Shown in pieces: positions 8,818-16,309 of a stretch of DNA of 64,000 nt. A program made the translations under genes and the position numbers. The DNA lies in the NCBI RefSeq assembly GCF_013391475.1, contig NZ_JACBAZ010000005.1:110490-174489 (forward strand). Direction: 5' to 3'. Within the stretch, counting starts at the first letter, position 1; the number at the start of each line of letters is the position of its first letter. The stretch comes from Oceaniferula marina. GTDB lineage: Bacteria; Verrucomicrobiota; Verrucomicrobiia; Verrucomicrobiales; Akkermansiaceae. Under the pieces are notes generated by a model. That model saw nothing but the letters and a program-made list of their open reading frames with translations, did no database searches and was not told the origin of the DNA.

Positions 8818-9854
8818 AATTCCCCCGTGACCAGCGAAAGATAGCGTAGCCCGATGCGGGTCAGAGAAGCCCGGTGACCTGTCCCTGTGAGTAATCCTTT
8901 GGTGTGATATTCGTGTTTTGACAGGCACTTTTTAACCGAAGTAACGCGTGGTGCAGGGACGCTGCGCTTACTGGGGCTGACGGCTAATGGTAGCCCTGAC
9001 TGGCTGAAGGAGATCTCCCATGACGGGGTGCGTGTCCGGTGATCTCCCTTGGCCATCCACGGATAGCGCTGGACGATTTCCAGAGGCCCTTTTCGAGGAA
9101 CGGTGATTTTGTAATACACGGGGATGGTGGCGAAAAAGGCCGGGATGGTGAGGTTGGGGTTTTTCTTTTGCTGGAGCAAGAGTTCAGCGATATCCATTCC
9201 GGACATGTTCAGACCATTGTGTAAGCCGTGGTGGTTTTTGCTGCCGAAGCTTTTGTTGTGCCAGGTGTTGAAACGGCTGGAGATCATCAGGTCGAGTTCC
9301 AGGTGCACGTGGGAGCGCTCACGGTTGATCCCTCGACCGGTGTATCCCATTTTGCCGAGTTTCTGCCCTTGTTTGACAACCTGGCCGGTTTTGACTTCGG
9401 TGGTGGATAGGTGGGCATACAGGCTATAGATCGGGCCGCTTTGCCAGTTGTGTTTGACGACGACATATTTGCCGTAGTTGCTATTGCCGGCGTAGGGGTT
9501 GACGTAGGCCACGGTGCCTGCGGCCAGGGCGTTGACCGCATCGAGTGGATTCTGAGACCGGTCACGTTTGATCGGTTTGATATCGATGCCCTCGTGGAAC
9601 TTTGTGCCGATGACGCCGTCCTCAGTGCGTCTCAGGGTGCGGACAAACCCGTATTTGCCCGCCGTCCATGGGCGGGAGGTTTTTCCCTCAAAGACTCGAG
9701 GGACCCACATGTAAAACTTACTGCCGTCATCACCATAGAGGTGTTCGTTGACAGTGGGGAGTTTGAGCGAGGTCTCACTGGCCCCGGCAGCAGGACTGAG
9801 AATCGCAGTGAGAAGGGTGGCGGTAAGAATGCGAAGGGTGAGGGCTGAAGTCAT
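8814..9854 (-). CDS. M23 family metallopeptidase, exported
   Basis: The 346-residue protein has a signal peptide ending near residue 25 (SPAAGASE) and a LytM/M23 zinc endopeptidase domain at about 65-200. Catalytic residues are visible as His87 and Asp91 in FHEGIDIKP and His182/His184 in SHVHLELDL; YSLYAHLS is also typical. Such enzymes cut peptidoglycan cross-bridges, or act as activators when degenerate; here the zinc ligands look intact. The C-terminal 140 residues carry no domain that I recognise. The start codon overlaps the stop of the upstream exported protein gene (TAATG), so the two are very probably cotranscribed. Confidence 0.85.
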   Translation of the reverse strand: MTSALTLRILTATLLTAILSPAAGASETSLKLPTVNEHLYGDDGSKFYMWVPRVFEGKTSRPWTAGKYGFVRTLRRTEDGVIGTKFHEGIDIKPIKRDRSQNPLDAVNALAAGTVAYVNPYAGNSNYGKYVVVKHNWQSGPIYSLYAHLSTTEVKTGQVVKQGQKLGKMGYTGRGINRERSHVHLELDLMISSRFNTWHNKSFGSKNHHGLHNGLNMSGMDIAELLLQQKKNPNLTIPAFFATIPVYYKITVPRKGPLEIVQRYPWMAKGDHRTRTPSWEISFSQSGLPLAVSPSKRSVPAPRVTSVKKCLSKHEYHTKGLLTGTGHRASLTRIGLRYLSLVTGEF

Positions 9855-10378
9855 TACTGTTTTTTCTTTTCTTCGTATTTCAGGCGTTTTTTCCAGACCT
9901 TGGGATCTTCACCGATTCGTGGGGCCAATTTATCGTAGAGTTTGATTTCATGTTGCTGGATGCCACTCCAGATGACAAGCATGCCGTCGGTGACCGGTTT
10001 GTCGATTCTCACCACGCCTACAGCCTGTCCATTGACCAAACCGAGCAGGAGTTTTCCCTGGTTGAGGTTGGTGGATGCATGAAGTCGCTGAGCTGCTTGT
10101 TTGTTGAGTTGGAAGACGACGCCGTAGGTTTTTTTGTCGTCAGCCGGAAAGGGACTGAATGCGATGATGTCATTGGTGCTGACCTCCGGGACTTTGCGGA
10201 AATAGCGTTCTCCCGCCAAGGTCTCAACCTTGCGGGTGAATTTCGGGGCCTCGGCAGCGGTTCCTTCGACGTGGAAGGTAATGGACGCCGGGGGGGTCTT
10301 TTTGCCGTTGGCACTGGCCGTTGGCACCAGCGCAATGGCCAATGGCAGGGACCATGCGAGAAATCGAAAGAGGCTCAT
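9854..10378 (-). CDS. Exported protein of unknown function
   Basis: The gene encodes 174 residues with a clear signal peptide (SLFRFLAWSLPLAIALVP, cut near TASA-NG). The mature part is polar, rich in Lys and predicted to be mostly beta, with KKTYGVVFQLNKQAAQ and LLGLVNGQAVGVVRID; it ends in a charged KYEEKKKQ tail. I do not recognise the family. The frame is open to 10417, but ATG 10378 starts directly at the signal peptide. It is the first gene of a pair with the M23 peptidase (TAATG overlap), which suggests an envelope role. Confidence 0.6.
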   Translation of the reverse strand: MSLFRFLAWSLPLAIALVPTASANGKKTPPASITFHVEGTAAEAPKFTRKVETLAGERYFRKVPEVSTNDIIAFSPFPADDKKTYGVVFQLNKQAAQRLHASTNLNQGKLLLGLVNGQAVGVVRIDKPVTDGMLVIWSGIQQHEIKLYDKLAPRIGEDPKVWKKRLKYEEKKKQ

Positions 10379-10549
10379 GCCCCCACCATGCCTCCAATTT
10401 ATGGTGTCTGAAAGCAAAAAAATCTAATGTCTTGCTTGTCGCCTGTACGTGAGCGAGCGAAGGATCTAGCCATCGGAGATGGAAATAAACTAAGCGATAG
10501 AACTTGCTGGATGGAGTCGTATGGATACGCAATTCCAATTGATTTGATT

Positions 10550-11440
10550 ATGAAACGAAGATCCTTTTCCGTGTTGTGTGGGGCTGCTGCGATTAGTGGC
10601 GTGGCTCCGGCCTGGGCCAAGTCCGAACAAGCTAAACCGTTTTTGTCTGCCTTTGCTCCTCACCCGGGCCAGTTGCCGACGGCTCCGAAAGGCTACCTGG
10701 ACCAACTGAAGTTTGCTTATGATCTTGGATTTCGGGCTTGGGAAGACAATGGACTGATTCGTAAACCGGCGAAGTTGCAGCAAGAGGTGGGAGATTTTTG
10801 TCGTGAAAAGGGAATGGCTCTTGGCGTGACGGTGATTTCAGGAGGCAATGGATTGCATTTTGCGACAGCGGACAAAGCGGGGCAGGAGAAAGTCCTGGCC
10901 GATATGAAAAAGGGGGTCGAGACCTCCAAGCGAACTGGGCAGACGTGTATGACGATGATCCCCGGAACCCGCCGCAAAGGTGAGGATCTGGCTTCGCAGA
11001 TCAAAGGAGCCGTTGACCTGATGAAGCAATGCTGTGACATCGTCGAAGAACACGGTATCATCCTGGTGCAGGAGCCACTTTCCCACGGAGTGAAAGGTGG
11101 GGCTCCCTTGTTGCGGAGTTTTGTGGACGGTTATGATCTTTGCCGGGCTGTGGGGCGTAAATCCTGCAAGCTGTTAGCCGATTTTTATCATGAGGGGCAG
11201 ATCGGAAATGAATTGCTTCCCAATGCCGAAAAAACATGGTCCGAGGTTGCTTATGTTCAATACGGGGATGTTCCCGGGCGCAAGGAACCGGGGTCCGGCA
11301 AGTTGGATTACAAAGCCGTTACCTCTTGGATTCGTAAGCAGGGATACACCGGTGTGATTGGTATGGAGCACGGAGTCAGCGCCAAAGGAAAAGAGGGTCT
11401 TGAAAAGTTGCTCAAGTCCTATCGCGGTATCGACGCCTAG
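10550..11440 (+). CDS. Sugar phosphate isomerase/epimerase-type TIM barrel protein, exported
   Basis: The 296-residue protein starts with KRRSFSVLCGAAAIS, a Tat-like twin-basic signal, then has a xylose-isomerase-like TIM barrel. Motifs HGIILVQEPLSH, LLADFYHEGQIGNE, AYVQYGDVPGRKEPGSG and GVIGMEHG place it near the hydroxypyruvate isomerase (Hyi) group, in which Glu, Asp, His and Glu bind a metal. Proteins of this kind are common and often exported in Planctomycetes and Verrucomicrobia, where their substrates are mostly unknown. The frame is open back to 10427, but ATG 10550 gives a proper signal peptide and is preferred. Confidence 0.75.
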   Translation: MKRRSFSVLCGAAAISGVAPAWAKSEQAKPFLSAFAPHPGQLPTAPKGYLDQLKFAYDLGFRAWEDNGLIRKPAKLQQEVGDFCREKGMALGVTVISGGNGLHFATADKAGQEKVLADMKKGVETSKRTGQTCMTMIPGTRRKGEDLASQIKGAVDLMKQCCDIVEEHGIILVQEPLSHGVKGGAPLLRSFVDGYDLCRAVGRKSCKLLADFYHEGQIGNELLPNAEKTWSEVAYVQYGDVPGRKEPGSGKLDYKAVTSWIRKQGYTGVIGMEHGVSAKGKEGLEKLLKSYRGIDA

Positions 11441-11468
11441 CTTGTGGTTTACTAAAAGTGGCAGGGGA

Positions 11469-11486
11469 GCTTCGGCTTGCCGAAGC
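11469..11486. other. Short perfect hairpin after the TIM barrel gene
   Basis: GCTTCGG and CCGAAGC form a perfect seven-base stem around CTTG, 28 bases after the stop codon at 11440. No T-run follows, so it is at best a weak terminator or processing hairpin. Confidence 0.35.
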
Positions 11487-11513
11487 GTGACCTTGCTGCT
11501 GCAAAGGTTGCCT

Positions 11514-11532
11514 GCCAGGTTGGAAAGCTGTA
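11514..11532 (-). repeat. Degenerate REP-like element
   Basis: The sequence TGCCAGGTTGGAAAGCTGT resembles one arm and the centre of the CAGGTTGGAAACCTG element found again 140 bases later. The second arm is decayed. It is listed as a probable remnant of the dispersed palindrome family in this window. Confidence 0.35.
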
Positions 11533-11586
11533 CTGACTTGCTTCGCTGTTGGCAGAAGTGGTCGGGAGACAGCGGATGTGTGGAAT

Positions 11587-11681
11587 GTAGGACAGGATTC
11601 CATCCTGTCGGCATCCCAAGGATGGGCTCAAGTCAACTCTCCGTGAGTCAAGCTTGCCGGCAGGTTGGAAACCTGCCCTAC
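11587..11681. repeat. Inverted pair of REP-like palindromes (REPIN-like)
   Basis: Two 26-base imperfect palindromes face each other. The first (11587-11612) starts GTAGGACAGG and ends CCTGTCGGC. The second (11656-11681) starts GCCGGCAGG and ends CCTGCCCTAC, which is the reverse complement of the same pattern. They are 43 bases apart and lie between the convergent TIM-barrel and pta genes. Similar elements occur at 45256-45280 and 63724-63802. The arrangement resembles the paired REP sequences mobilised by RAYT transposases, though no such transposase gene is in the window. Confidence 0.65.
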
Positions 11682-11715
11682 TTTCGGGTGCTGCGATTGG
11701 ATGGTTTTCAATCTG

Positions 11716-12792
11716 TTAGCCTCGTTCCTTTTCCAGATACAGGTTGTGGAATTCGATGGCCCGGATGCCGACGATGGCGGCTGTTCCCAGCAGTGTTTCT
11801 TCGGAAACGGTGCGGGGGACTTGGGCGGCGGGTCTGGTAAGACCCATGATGATCTGCCCGTAATTCTGGGCACCTCCCACATGTTGGAGGAGCTTGAGTG
11901 AGATATGGCCTGCGTCGAGTGTTGGGAATACCAGAACATCGGCGGGGTTGCCGGCGGGCTTGCCTTCGAGTTTTTGTTCTGCCGCTTCCGGGTCGAGTGC
12001 CACATCGGCTTGCAATTCACCTTCGATTTGCATGTCGAGGTAGTTCTTTTTGACTTTTTGCCGTGCGAGTTCGGTTGCGGCAACGACTCTTTGAGATGAC
12101 TCGGTGTTGGCGCTGCCGTGGGTCGAGTGGCTGAGCATGGCGACCTTCGGTGTCCGGGCGAGAAAGTGGCGAGCCAAATCCCCGGTTTGGACGGCAATGG
12201 ATGCGAGCTGCTTGACGTCGGGTGTGGGGATCACGCCGCAGTCGGCTAAAAATAGAATCCCGTCCTTGCCAAAGTGTTGAAGGTGGGGTGGGGCTACCAG
12301 GATCATCGCTCCGAAGACGGTGGGGACTTCCTTGATGGGCTTGATCATGGTCATTGCCGCACGGAAGACCGTGGCGGGCATGGACTGGTTGCCGGCAACC
12401 ATACCGTCAGCGTGGCCATATTGGACCATCATGGCGGCAAAGTTGTGAGGGCGGCTGACAATTTCGCACGGGTTTGCGATTTCTTTTCCTTGGTAGCGGG
12501 AAACTTTCTCCAGTCGCTTACAGAACAGGGAGACTTCGGAAGAGGTCGAGGGCTCGATGACGTTGACGAAGAGCATCGAAATACCTTCGGCTTCCGCCAT
12601 TTGATAGATGCGGTCACGATTGCCAAGCAGGATAGGCACTGCGATTTCCATTTCCACCATTTTGGCCGCAACCCGCAGGACGCGGATGTCTTCACCATCG
12701 GCAAAGACGATACGCTTGGGGTGTCGTTTGAGTTTGGTGTAAAGCTTGGCAGTGAGAGCGTTGGCTTCAGGGAATGAAAAGGAATCGGACAT
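11716..12792 (-). CDS. pta: Phosphate acetyltransferase (PTA/PTB family)
   Basis: The 358-residue protein is a single-domain phosphate acetyl/butyryl transferase. It exchanges acetyl between CoA and phosphate, linking acetyl-CoA to acetyl phosphate in the cytoplasm. Seen motifs include RIVFADGEDIRVLRAA-type start (RIVFADGEDIRVLR), QYGHADGMVAGN, FLADCGVIPTPD, VAMLSHSTHGSA and the C-terminal FPTLDAGHISLKLLQ. The frame continues upstream to 12879, but the ATG at 12792 gives the usual length and start. A butyryltransferase cannot be fully excluded, though the sequence looks like Pta. No ackA lies next to it in this window. Confidence 0.85.
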   Translation of the reverse strand: MSDSFSFPEANALTAKLYTKLKRHPKRIVFADGEDIRVLRVAAKMVEMEIAVPILLGNRDRIYQMAEAEGISMLFVNVIEPSTSSEVSLFCKRLEKVSRYQGKEIANPCEIVSRPHNFAAMMVQYGHADGMVAGNQSMPATVFRAAMTMIKPIKEVPTVFGAMILVAPPHLQHFGKDGILFLADCGVIPTPDVKQLASIAVQTGDLARHFLARTPKVAMLSHSTHGSANTESSQRVVAATELARQKVKKNYLDMQIEGELQADVALDPEAAEQKLEGKPAGNPADVLVFPTLDAGHISLKLLQHVGGAQNYGQIIMGLTRPAAQVPRTVSEETLLGTAAIVGIRAIEFHNLYLEKERG

Positions 12793-12925
12793 GATCACAG
12801 AGAGACTTGTTCTGGGGGGAGGGAGACTAGGTCGAATGCACTCTCGGGTGCAAGAGCGAAGTCGTGATACCTGTGTCACAGCCCTGGTCTTGGCTTCCGA
12901 GCTGTTTGACCTGCGCCAGAGCGTG

Positions 12926-12941
12926 GTGAGCCGTGGCTCAC
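12926..12941. other. Short palindrome between pta and a peroxiredoxin gene
   Basis: GTGAGCC and GGCTCAC pair perfectly around GT. The hairpin lies 12 bases beyond the end of the peroxiredoxin gene on the minus strand. No T-run follows, so its role as a terminator is doubtful. Confidence 0.35.
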
Positions 12942-12952
12942 GACGGGGACGG

Positions 12953-13573
12953 CTATGGGTTGAGTTCGTTCAGAACCTTGGCCAAATCCTCCAGCTTTGG
13001 CCGTTTGTTGATATCGTGGACGTCGACGTAGCGGATCACTCCTTGTTTGTCGATCACGATCAGAGCCCGCTCGCTGGTTCCGTCGCTGCGCAATATCCCG
13101 TATTGGGAGGCAACCTTGCCATGTGGCCAGAAATCGGAGAGAAGGTCAAAGTCAAGTCCTCCCATCGAGACCTCCCATGCGTGGAGGGACGGGATATTAT
13201 CGGATGTAATACCTAGCAGGACAGCATCATTTTTCTCAAAGAGATCGAGTGCGATGTTGTATCCAGGGTACTGGGACGAACAGACCGGGGTGAAGGCTGC
13301 CGGCACAAATGAGAGAACGACGTGCCTTTTTCCTCTGAATTGGGAAAGTGAAATTTGCCCTCCCGAAACGGATGGTAGTGAGAAGCCCGGTGCTCGTTGG
13401 CCCGGTTTCAATGTGGTGGCGCTATCGACCGGTTTGCTTTTTTGCGGGCGGTAGACCACCGAGTCCATGCCTTGGGGCAGGGGGGCTGGTGGGGAACAGG
13501 CACCACAAAGAGCGATCAAGCATGTGCTGATGGCAAGGGAGATGTTCCGGTGAGGGTGTTTGTGTTGATTCAT
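12953..13573 (-). CDS. Peroxiredoxin (AhpC/TSA family), probable lipoprotein
   Basis: The 206-residue protein has an N-terminal hydrophobic segment ending in ALCGAC, a lipobox-like site with Cys26, followed by a Pro-rich linker. From residue 55 it is a thioredoxin-fold peroxiredoxin with GQRAPGFSLPSVSGG and the peroxidatic centre PAAFTPVCSSQ (Thr95, Cys98). It would reduce peroxides in the periplasm, or at the outer membrane if lipidated. No second conserved resolving cysteine is evident, so it may act as a 1-Cys type with an external partner. The neighbouring thioredoxin-like lipoprotein, 30 bases upstream on the same strand, is a possible reductant. Confidence 0.82.
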   Translation of the reverse strand: MNQHKHPHRNISLAISTCLIALCGACSPPAPLPQGMDSVVYRPQKSKPVDSATTLKPGQRAPGFSLPSVSGGQISLSQFRGKRHVVLSFVPAAFTPVCSSQYPGYNIALDLFEKNDAVLLGITSDNIPSLHAWEVSMGGLDFDLLSDFWPHGKVASQYGILRSDGTSERALIVIDKQGVIRYVDVHDINKRPKLEDLAKVLNELNP

Positions 13574-13603
13574 GTCCGTAAACCTGGAGAGCTGTTTTCG
13601 CCG

Positions 13604-14089
13604 TTATGGTTGGATGTTTGGATAGATGCCCGCAGCGTTACCTTCGATTTTGCTTACACGATAGTATTCCTGCCAAGTGCCTCCTTGTTTTTTGAGCGCG
13701 ATGAGCATGGGTGGCGTCACCTTGGAGAAGCGTGAGGAAATCTGGAGGTCCTTGTCCGGTAGGACTGTAAAGGGGACCTTGTAGCGCTTTTGATAGAGCT
13801 GGGCTTCCATCGGGGAGTTGTTTTTACCGATGGCATAAAAAGCGATCTGGCGCCCCTTTCCCCGGGATTGAACCATTGCGTAGAGCTCATTGACGTCGCC
13901 CGCACTGCGCTGACAATGTGGACAATACATGTCGAAGAAGCTCAATACGACAATGTCGGCTTTGGAGTTTCGATAATCACCACCGGGGGCAGGGCCTGAG
14001 GATGATTCAGATGTTGAGCTTCCCGTTGAGCAAGAATGGAGTATTCCGGCGAGAAGAATGAGAAGACAAGATTGAAACGCATATTTCAT
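13604..14089 (-). CDS. Thioredoxin-like lipoprotein with CPHC active site
   Basis: The 161-residue protein has a typical lipoprotein signal (LLILLAGILHSC, Cys20), a Ser/Gly linker and a thioredoxin fold. The active site is Cys56-Pro-His-Cys59 in FFDMYCPHCQ, the CPHC motif usual in DsbA-type and TlpA-like proteins. A cis-Pro loop is visible at VTPPMLIAL. It probably exchanges disulfides in the periplasm. The earlier ATG at 14116 would place nine extra residues before the signal, so 14089 is chosen. It sits just upstream of the peroxiredoxin lipoprotein, and the two may work as a pair. Confidence 0.75.
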   Translation of the reverse strand: MKYAFQSCLLILLAGILHSCSTGSSTSESSSGPAPGGDYRNSKADIVVLSFFDMYCPHCQRSAGDVNELYAMVQSRGKGRQIAFYAIGKNNSPMEAQLYQKRYKVPFTVLPDKDLQISSRFSKVTPPMLIALKKQGGTWQEYYRVSKIEGNAAGIYPNIQP

Positions 14090-14131
14090 AGTCGCGAAGG
14101 TAACACGATTTGACAAAAAGTCCCATCAGAA

Positions 14132-14171
14132 AACCCGAGGAGCCAAGATCGAAAGAACCGCTCCCCGGGTT
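14132..14171 (-). terminator. Terminator-like hairpin after the FadL-type gene
   Basis: AACCCG pairs with CGGGTT and, after an A/C mismatch, GGAGC pairs with GCTCC. On the minus strand the stem is followed by TTTTCTG. It lies 12 bases after the stop of the FadL-like gene and would close the ArsR/SQR/DsrC/DsrE2/FadL transcript. Confidence 0.6.
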
Positions 14172-14183
14172 GTATCCGCCAGA

Positions 14184-15389
14184 CTAGAATCTCCAGGTCA
14201 GACCCACATCGATGGTGTCCTCGGAGAGCGAGGATTCGACTTTTGCCGAGCCGTCAGGGGTCTTTGATTTCATCGTATTCTCAAAGGCGTGCACCCATGA
14301 GAGGTTGAGGACAAAGTCTTCATTGATTTGATAGCCAATGCCCATGCCGAGGTGATGTTCCACAATGGCGGGGAATCCGACAATACTCATGACGTCCTGT
14401 TGGAATTCTTGGTTGCGGAGTGGGTTTTCGCCGTAGTTGTACCCGATCCGCAGCACCATGGTATCCTGGATCACCTCATACTGGGCTCCTAGGCCGAAGG
14501 TCCACTGGTCCCTCCAGCCAAAATCACTGTAGCCGTCGGCACTGCCCCAGTTGATCCATTTGCAATCAAATGACAGGGTCAGGCGCTCTTCCATGCCGAC
14601 CCATGCAACTCCGATGCCTGCCTGCTGCGGCAGTTCCAAATCGAAGTCGGTGGTGGCTCCGGTTGGTCCCATCATGCCGAATTCGGGCATGACGTCTTCG
14701 AAGGTGTTGGATTGGGCCGTGGTGTAAGTCAGGCCGGCGGTGACGGAGTTACTGATTCTCCAGGTGGCCCCCAGTTGGATGCCCATGGACCAGTCCGTGT
14801 CGTCGTTTTTGCCGGTTGGGAACACCCCGGATCCAATCTCGAGGCTGGCATAGTTCACGTGCAGCGAAGCACCGATCGAGACGTCCGGGTTGATCGAGTA
14901 GGCAACCGATGGGGCGACCTTCATGATTTGCAGCTCAGTGAAATTGAAAGGAATCACCGAGCCGATGGGTTCGCTTTCGTAATCCACACCCAGTCCGGAA
15001 ATACCGTAAATGGCCATGCCGGCCCGCCAGTGGCTTCCTTCGTGGCCGATGGGCAGGGAAACACCCATCGCCGGGATGAAGTAGAGGTCGCTGTCGCTGT
15101 CTCCTTTGAACGTGTTTGGCCCCATGCTGATTTTGGCGCTGGTCGATGGCATGAAGGTGGTTAGTGAGAAGTCTGCCTGTGGTTTGCTGCAGGACTCACT
15201 GATACACATGGCCGCTGGGTTGGAGAATACGGCACTAACCGCATCCTGGGGTGCGGCGATACCAGTCCCTCCCAATGAGCGGGAAATGGGGCCGATTCCG
15301 ATAAGGTTCACGCCGTTGGTGGCGCTGGCCTGGCTGATGATGGCGAGGCTTGCTGCTGTGATGGCAATGCCGGTGCTTTTGTATTTCAT
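14184..15389 (-). CDS. OmpP1/FadL family outer membrane transporter
   Basis: The 401-residue protein has a signal peptide ending at ISQASA-TN. The plug-type N-terminus SRSLGGTGIAAPQDAVSAVFSNPAAM is typical of FadL, and the rest alternates as expected for a beta-barrel, ending with the terminal aromatic in LTWRF. FadL-type porins carry hydrophobic molecules across the outer membrane. It follows the DsrE2 gene on the same strand after 57 bases and is closed by a hairpin, so it may be the last gene of the sulfur operon. In that setting the cargo could be a hydrophobic sulfur compound rather than a fatty acid; that is inference only. Confidence 0.82.
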   Translation of the reverse strand: MKYKSTGIAITAASLAIISQASATNGVNLIGIGPISRSLGGTGIAAPQDAVSAVFSNPAAMCISESCSKPQADFSLTTFMPSTSAKISMGPNTFKGDSDSDLYFIPAMGVSLPIGHEGSHWRAGMAIYGISGLGVDYESEPIGSVIPFNFTELQIMKVAPSVAYSINPDVSIGASLHVNYASLEIGSGVFPTGKNDDTDWSMGIQLGATWRISNSVTAGLTYTTAQSNTFEDVMPEFGMMGPTGATTDFDLELPQQAGIGVAWVGMEERLTLSFDCKWINWGSADGYSDFGWRDQWTFGLGAQYEVIQDTMVLRIGYNYGENPLRNQEFQQDVMSIVGFPAIVEHHLGMGIGYQINEDFVLNLSWVHAFENTMKSKTPDGSAKVESSLSEDTIDVGLTWRF

Positions 15390-15446
15390 GGTATTCAGTA
15401 TTCGCTTGTTTCTCTTGGTCTGGAGGTCTTTGATCGGGCTTGGTGG

Positions 15447-15941
15447 TTAGGTAAAGATGATCTGGGATCCGGCAGAAAGTTCATAGAACTCACCGACGGT
15501 AAGGACCCGGTCCATCTGTGGGCAGAAGTCGTCATCTGTCAGGTGGAACATGTCCACCGTGGCCTTGCAGGCATAGATGTTGCACCCGGCATCTGAGATC
15601 ATTTCGATGAATTCTCCGACCGGCGGGATGTCGATTTTTTCCATCTCCTTGTTCATCATGTGGGTGGCAAAGGCCGACATGCCGGGCATGGAACCCATCC
15701 ACGTGGGGAGAGGGAAACCCTTGGCATCGGGGACGCGCATGGCCGGATTGCCGACCGTTGCGATTTTAATGCTATTCATATACTTTGTCAGGACTCCGTA
15801 GAGACCGAAGAAGGTAAAGAAAAGGTTGGCTTCAATGCCTTCCATTCTCGCGCCATTGGCCATGATCAGGCCGGGATAGATCCCTTCAAGGGAACCGCGG
15901 GAAACAATGATGGATACTTTTTTGATAGGTTCTTCACTCAT
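15447..15941 (-). CDS. DsrE2-like sulfur carrier protein (DsrE/DsrF/DrsH superfamily)
   Basis: The 164-residue protein starts with KKVSIIVSRGSLEGIYPGL and has the long DsrE2-type insertion with Met-rich FFTFFGLYGVL and SMPGMSAF. Two cysteines stand in the position of the family's reactive site, CNIYACKATVD (Cys120, Cys125). Such proteins bind persulfide sulfur and pass it to TusA or DsrC. Start ATG 15941 is chosen; the frame is open to 16142 but only over the DsrC gene. It lies 13 bases after the DsrC gene. The C-terminal module of the fusion protein encoded at 19.5-22.0 kb is a homolog. Confidence 0.85.
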   Translation of the reverse strand: MSEEPIKKVSIIVSRGSLEGIYPGLIMANGARMEGIEANLFFTFFGLYGVLTKYMNSIKIATVGNPAMRVPDAKGFPLPTWMGSMPGMSAFATHMMNKEMEKIDIPPVGEFIEMISDAGCNIYACKATVDMFHLTDDDFCPQMDRVLTVGEFYELSAGSQIIFT

Positions 15942-15954
15942 AATGTAATCCTTT

Positions 15955-16269
15955 CTAGACGCAGCTGGTAGGTTTTGGCAGGCCCGAGACTTTGGCTGCT
16001 TTTTTGATCGGTCCACCGGGGAACAGGGCGTAGAGTTCCTTGGTCGGAATGCCACCGACTTTGTTGATGCGGCGCATACCAGGAACGGTCCCTTTTTCTG
16101 CGTAATCGGCCAGAATGTAGTCGATGACCTTCCAGTGGCCATCGCTCAGGCTGATACCTTCTTCTTCTGCTAGTGCGGCCGCCAGTTCCTTGTTCCATTG
16201 ACTGTGGTCGGTCATGAATCCGTCATCGTCGACGCTGATGCTTACTCCGTTTATCGTCTTATCAGGCAT
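15955..16269 (-). CDS. DsrC/TusE family sulfur transfer protein
   Basis: The 104-residue protein is a full-length DsrC/TusE homolog ending in GLPKPTSCV, with the conserved penultimate cysteine (Cys103) on a flexible arm. The second cysteine of true DsrC, 11 residues before it, is replaced by Ala92 (KKAAKVSGL). That suggests a TusE-like single-thiol sulfur acceptor, not the two-cysteine DsrC that forms a trisulfide with sulfite reductase. GIPTKELYALFPGGP is the family core. The frame extends to 16317, but ATG 16269 removes an overlap with the upstream oxidoreductase gene. No dsrAB genes are in the window. Confidence 0.85.
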   Translation of the reverse strand: MPDKTINGVSISVDDDGFMTDHSQWNKELAAALAEEEGISLSDGHWKVIDYILADYAEKGTVPGMRRINKVGGIPTKELYALFPGGPIKKAAKVSGLPKPTSCV

Positions 16270-16309
16270 GGTATTGTTTTGTATGGTTTGGTTCGTTGTG
16301 GATTGGATG

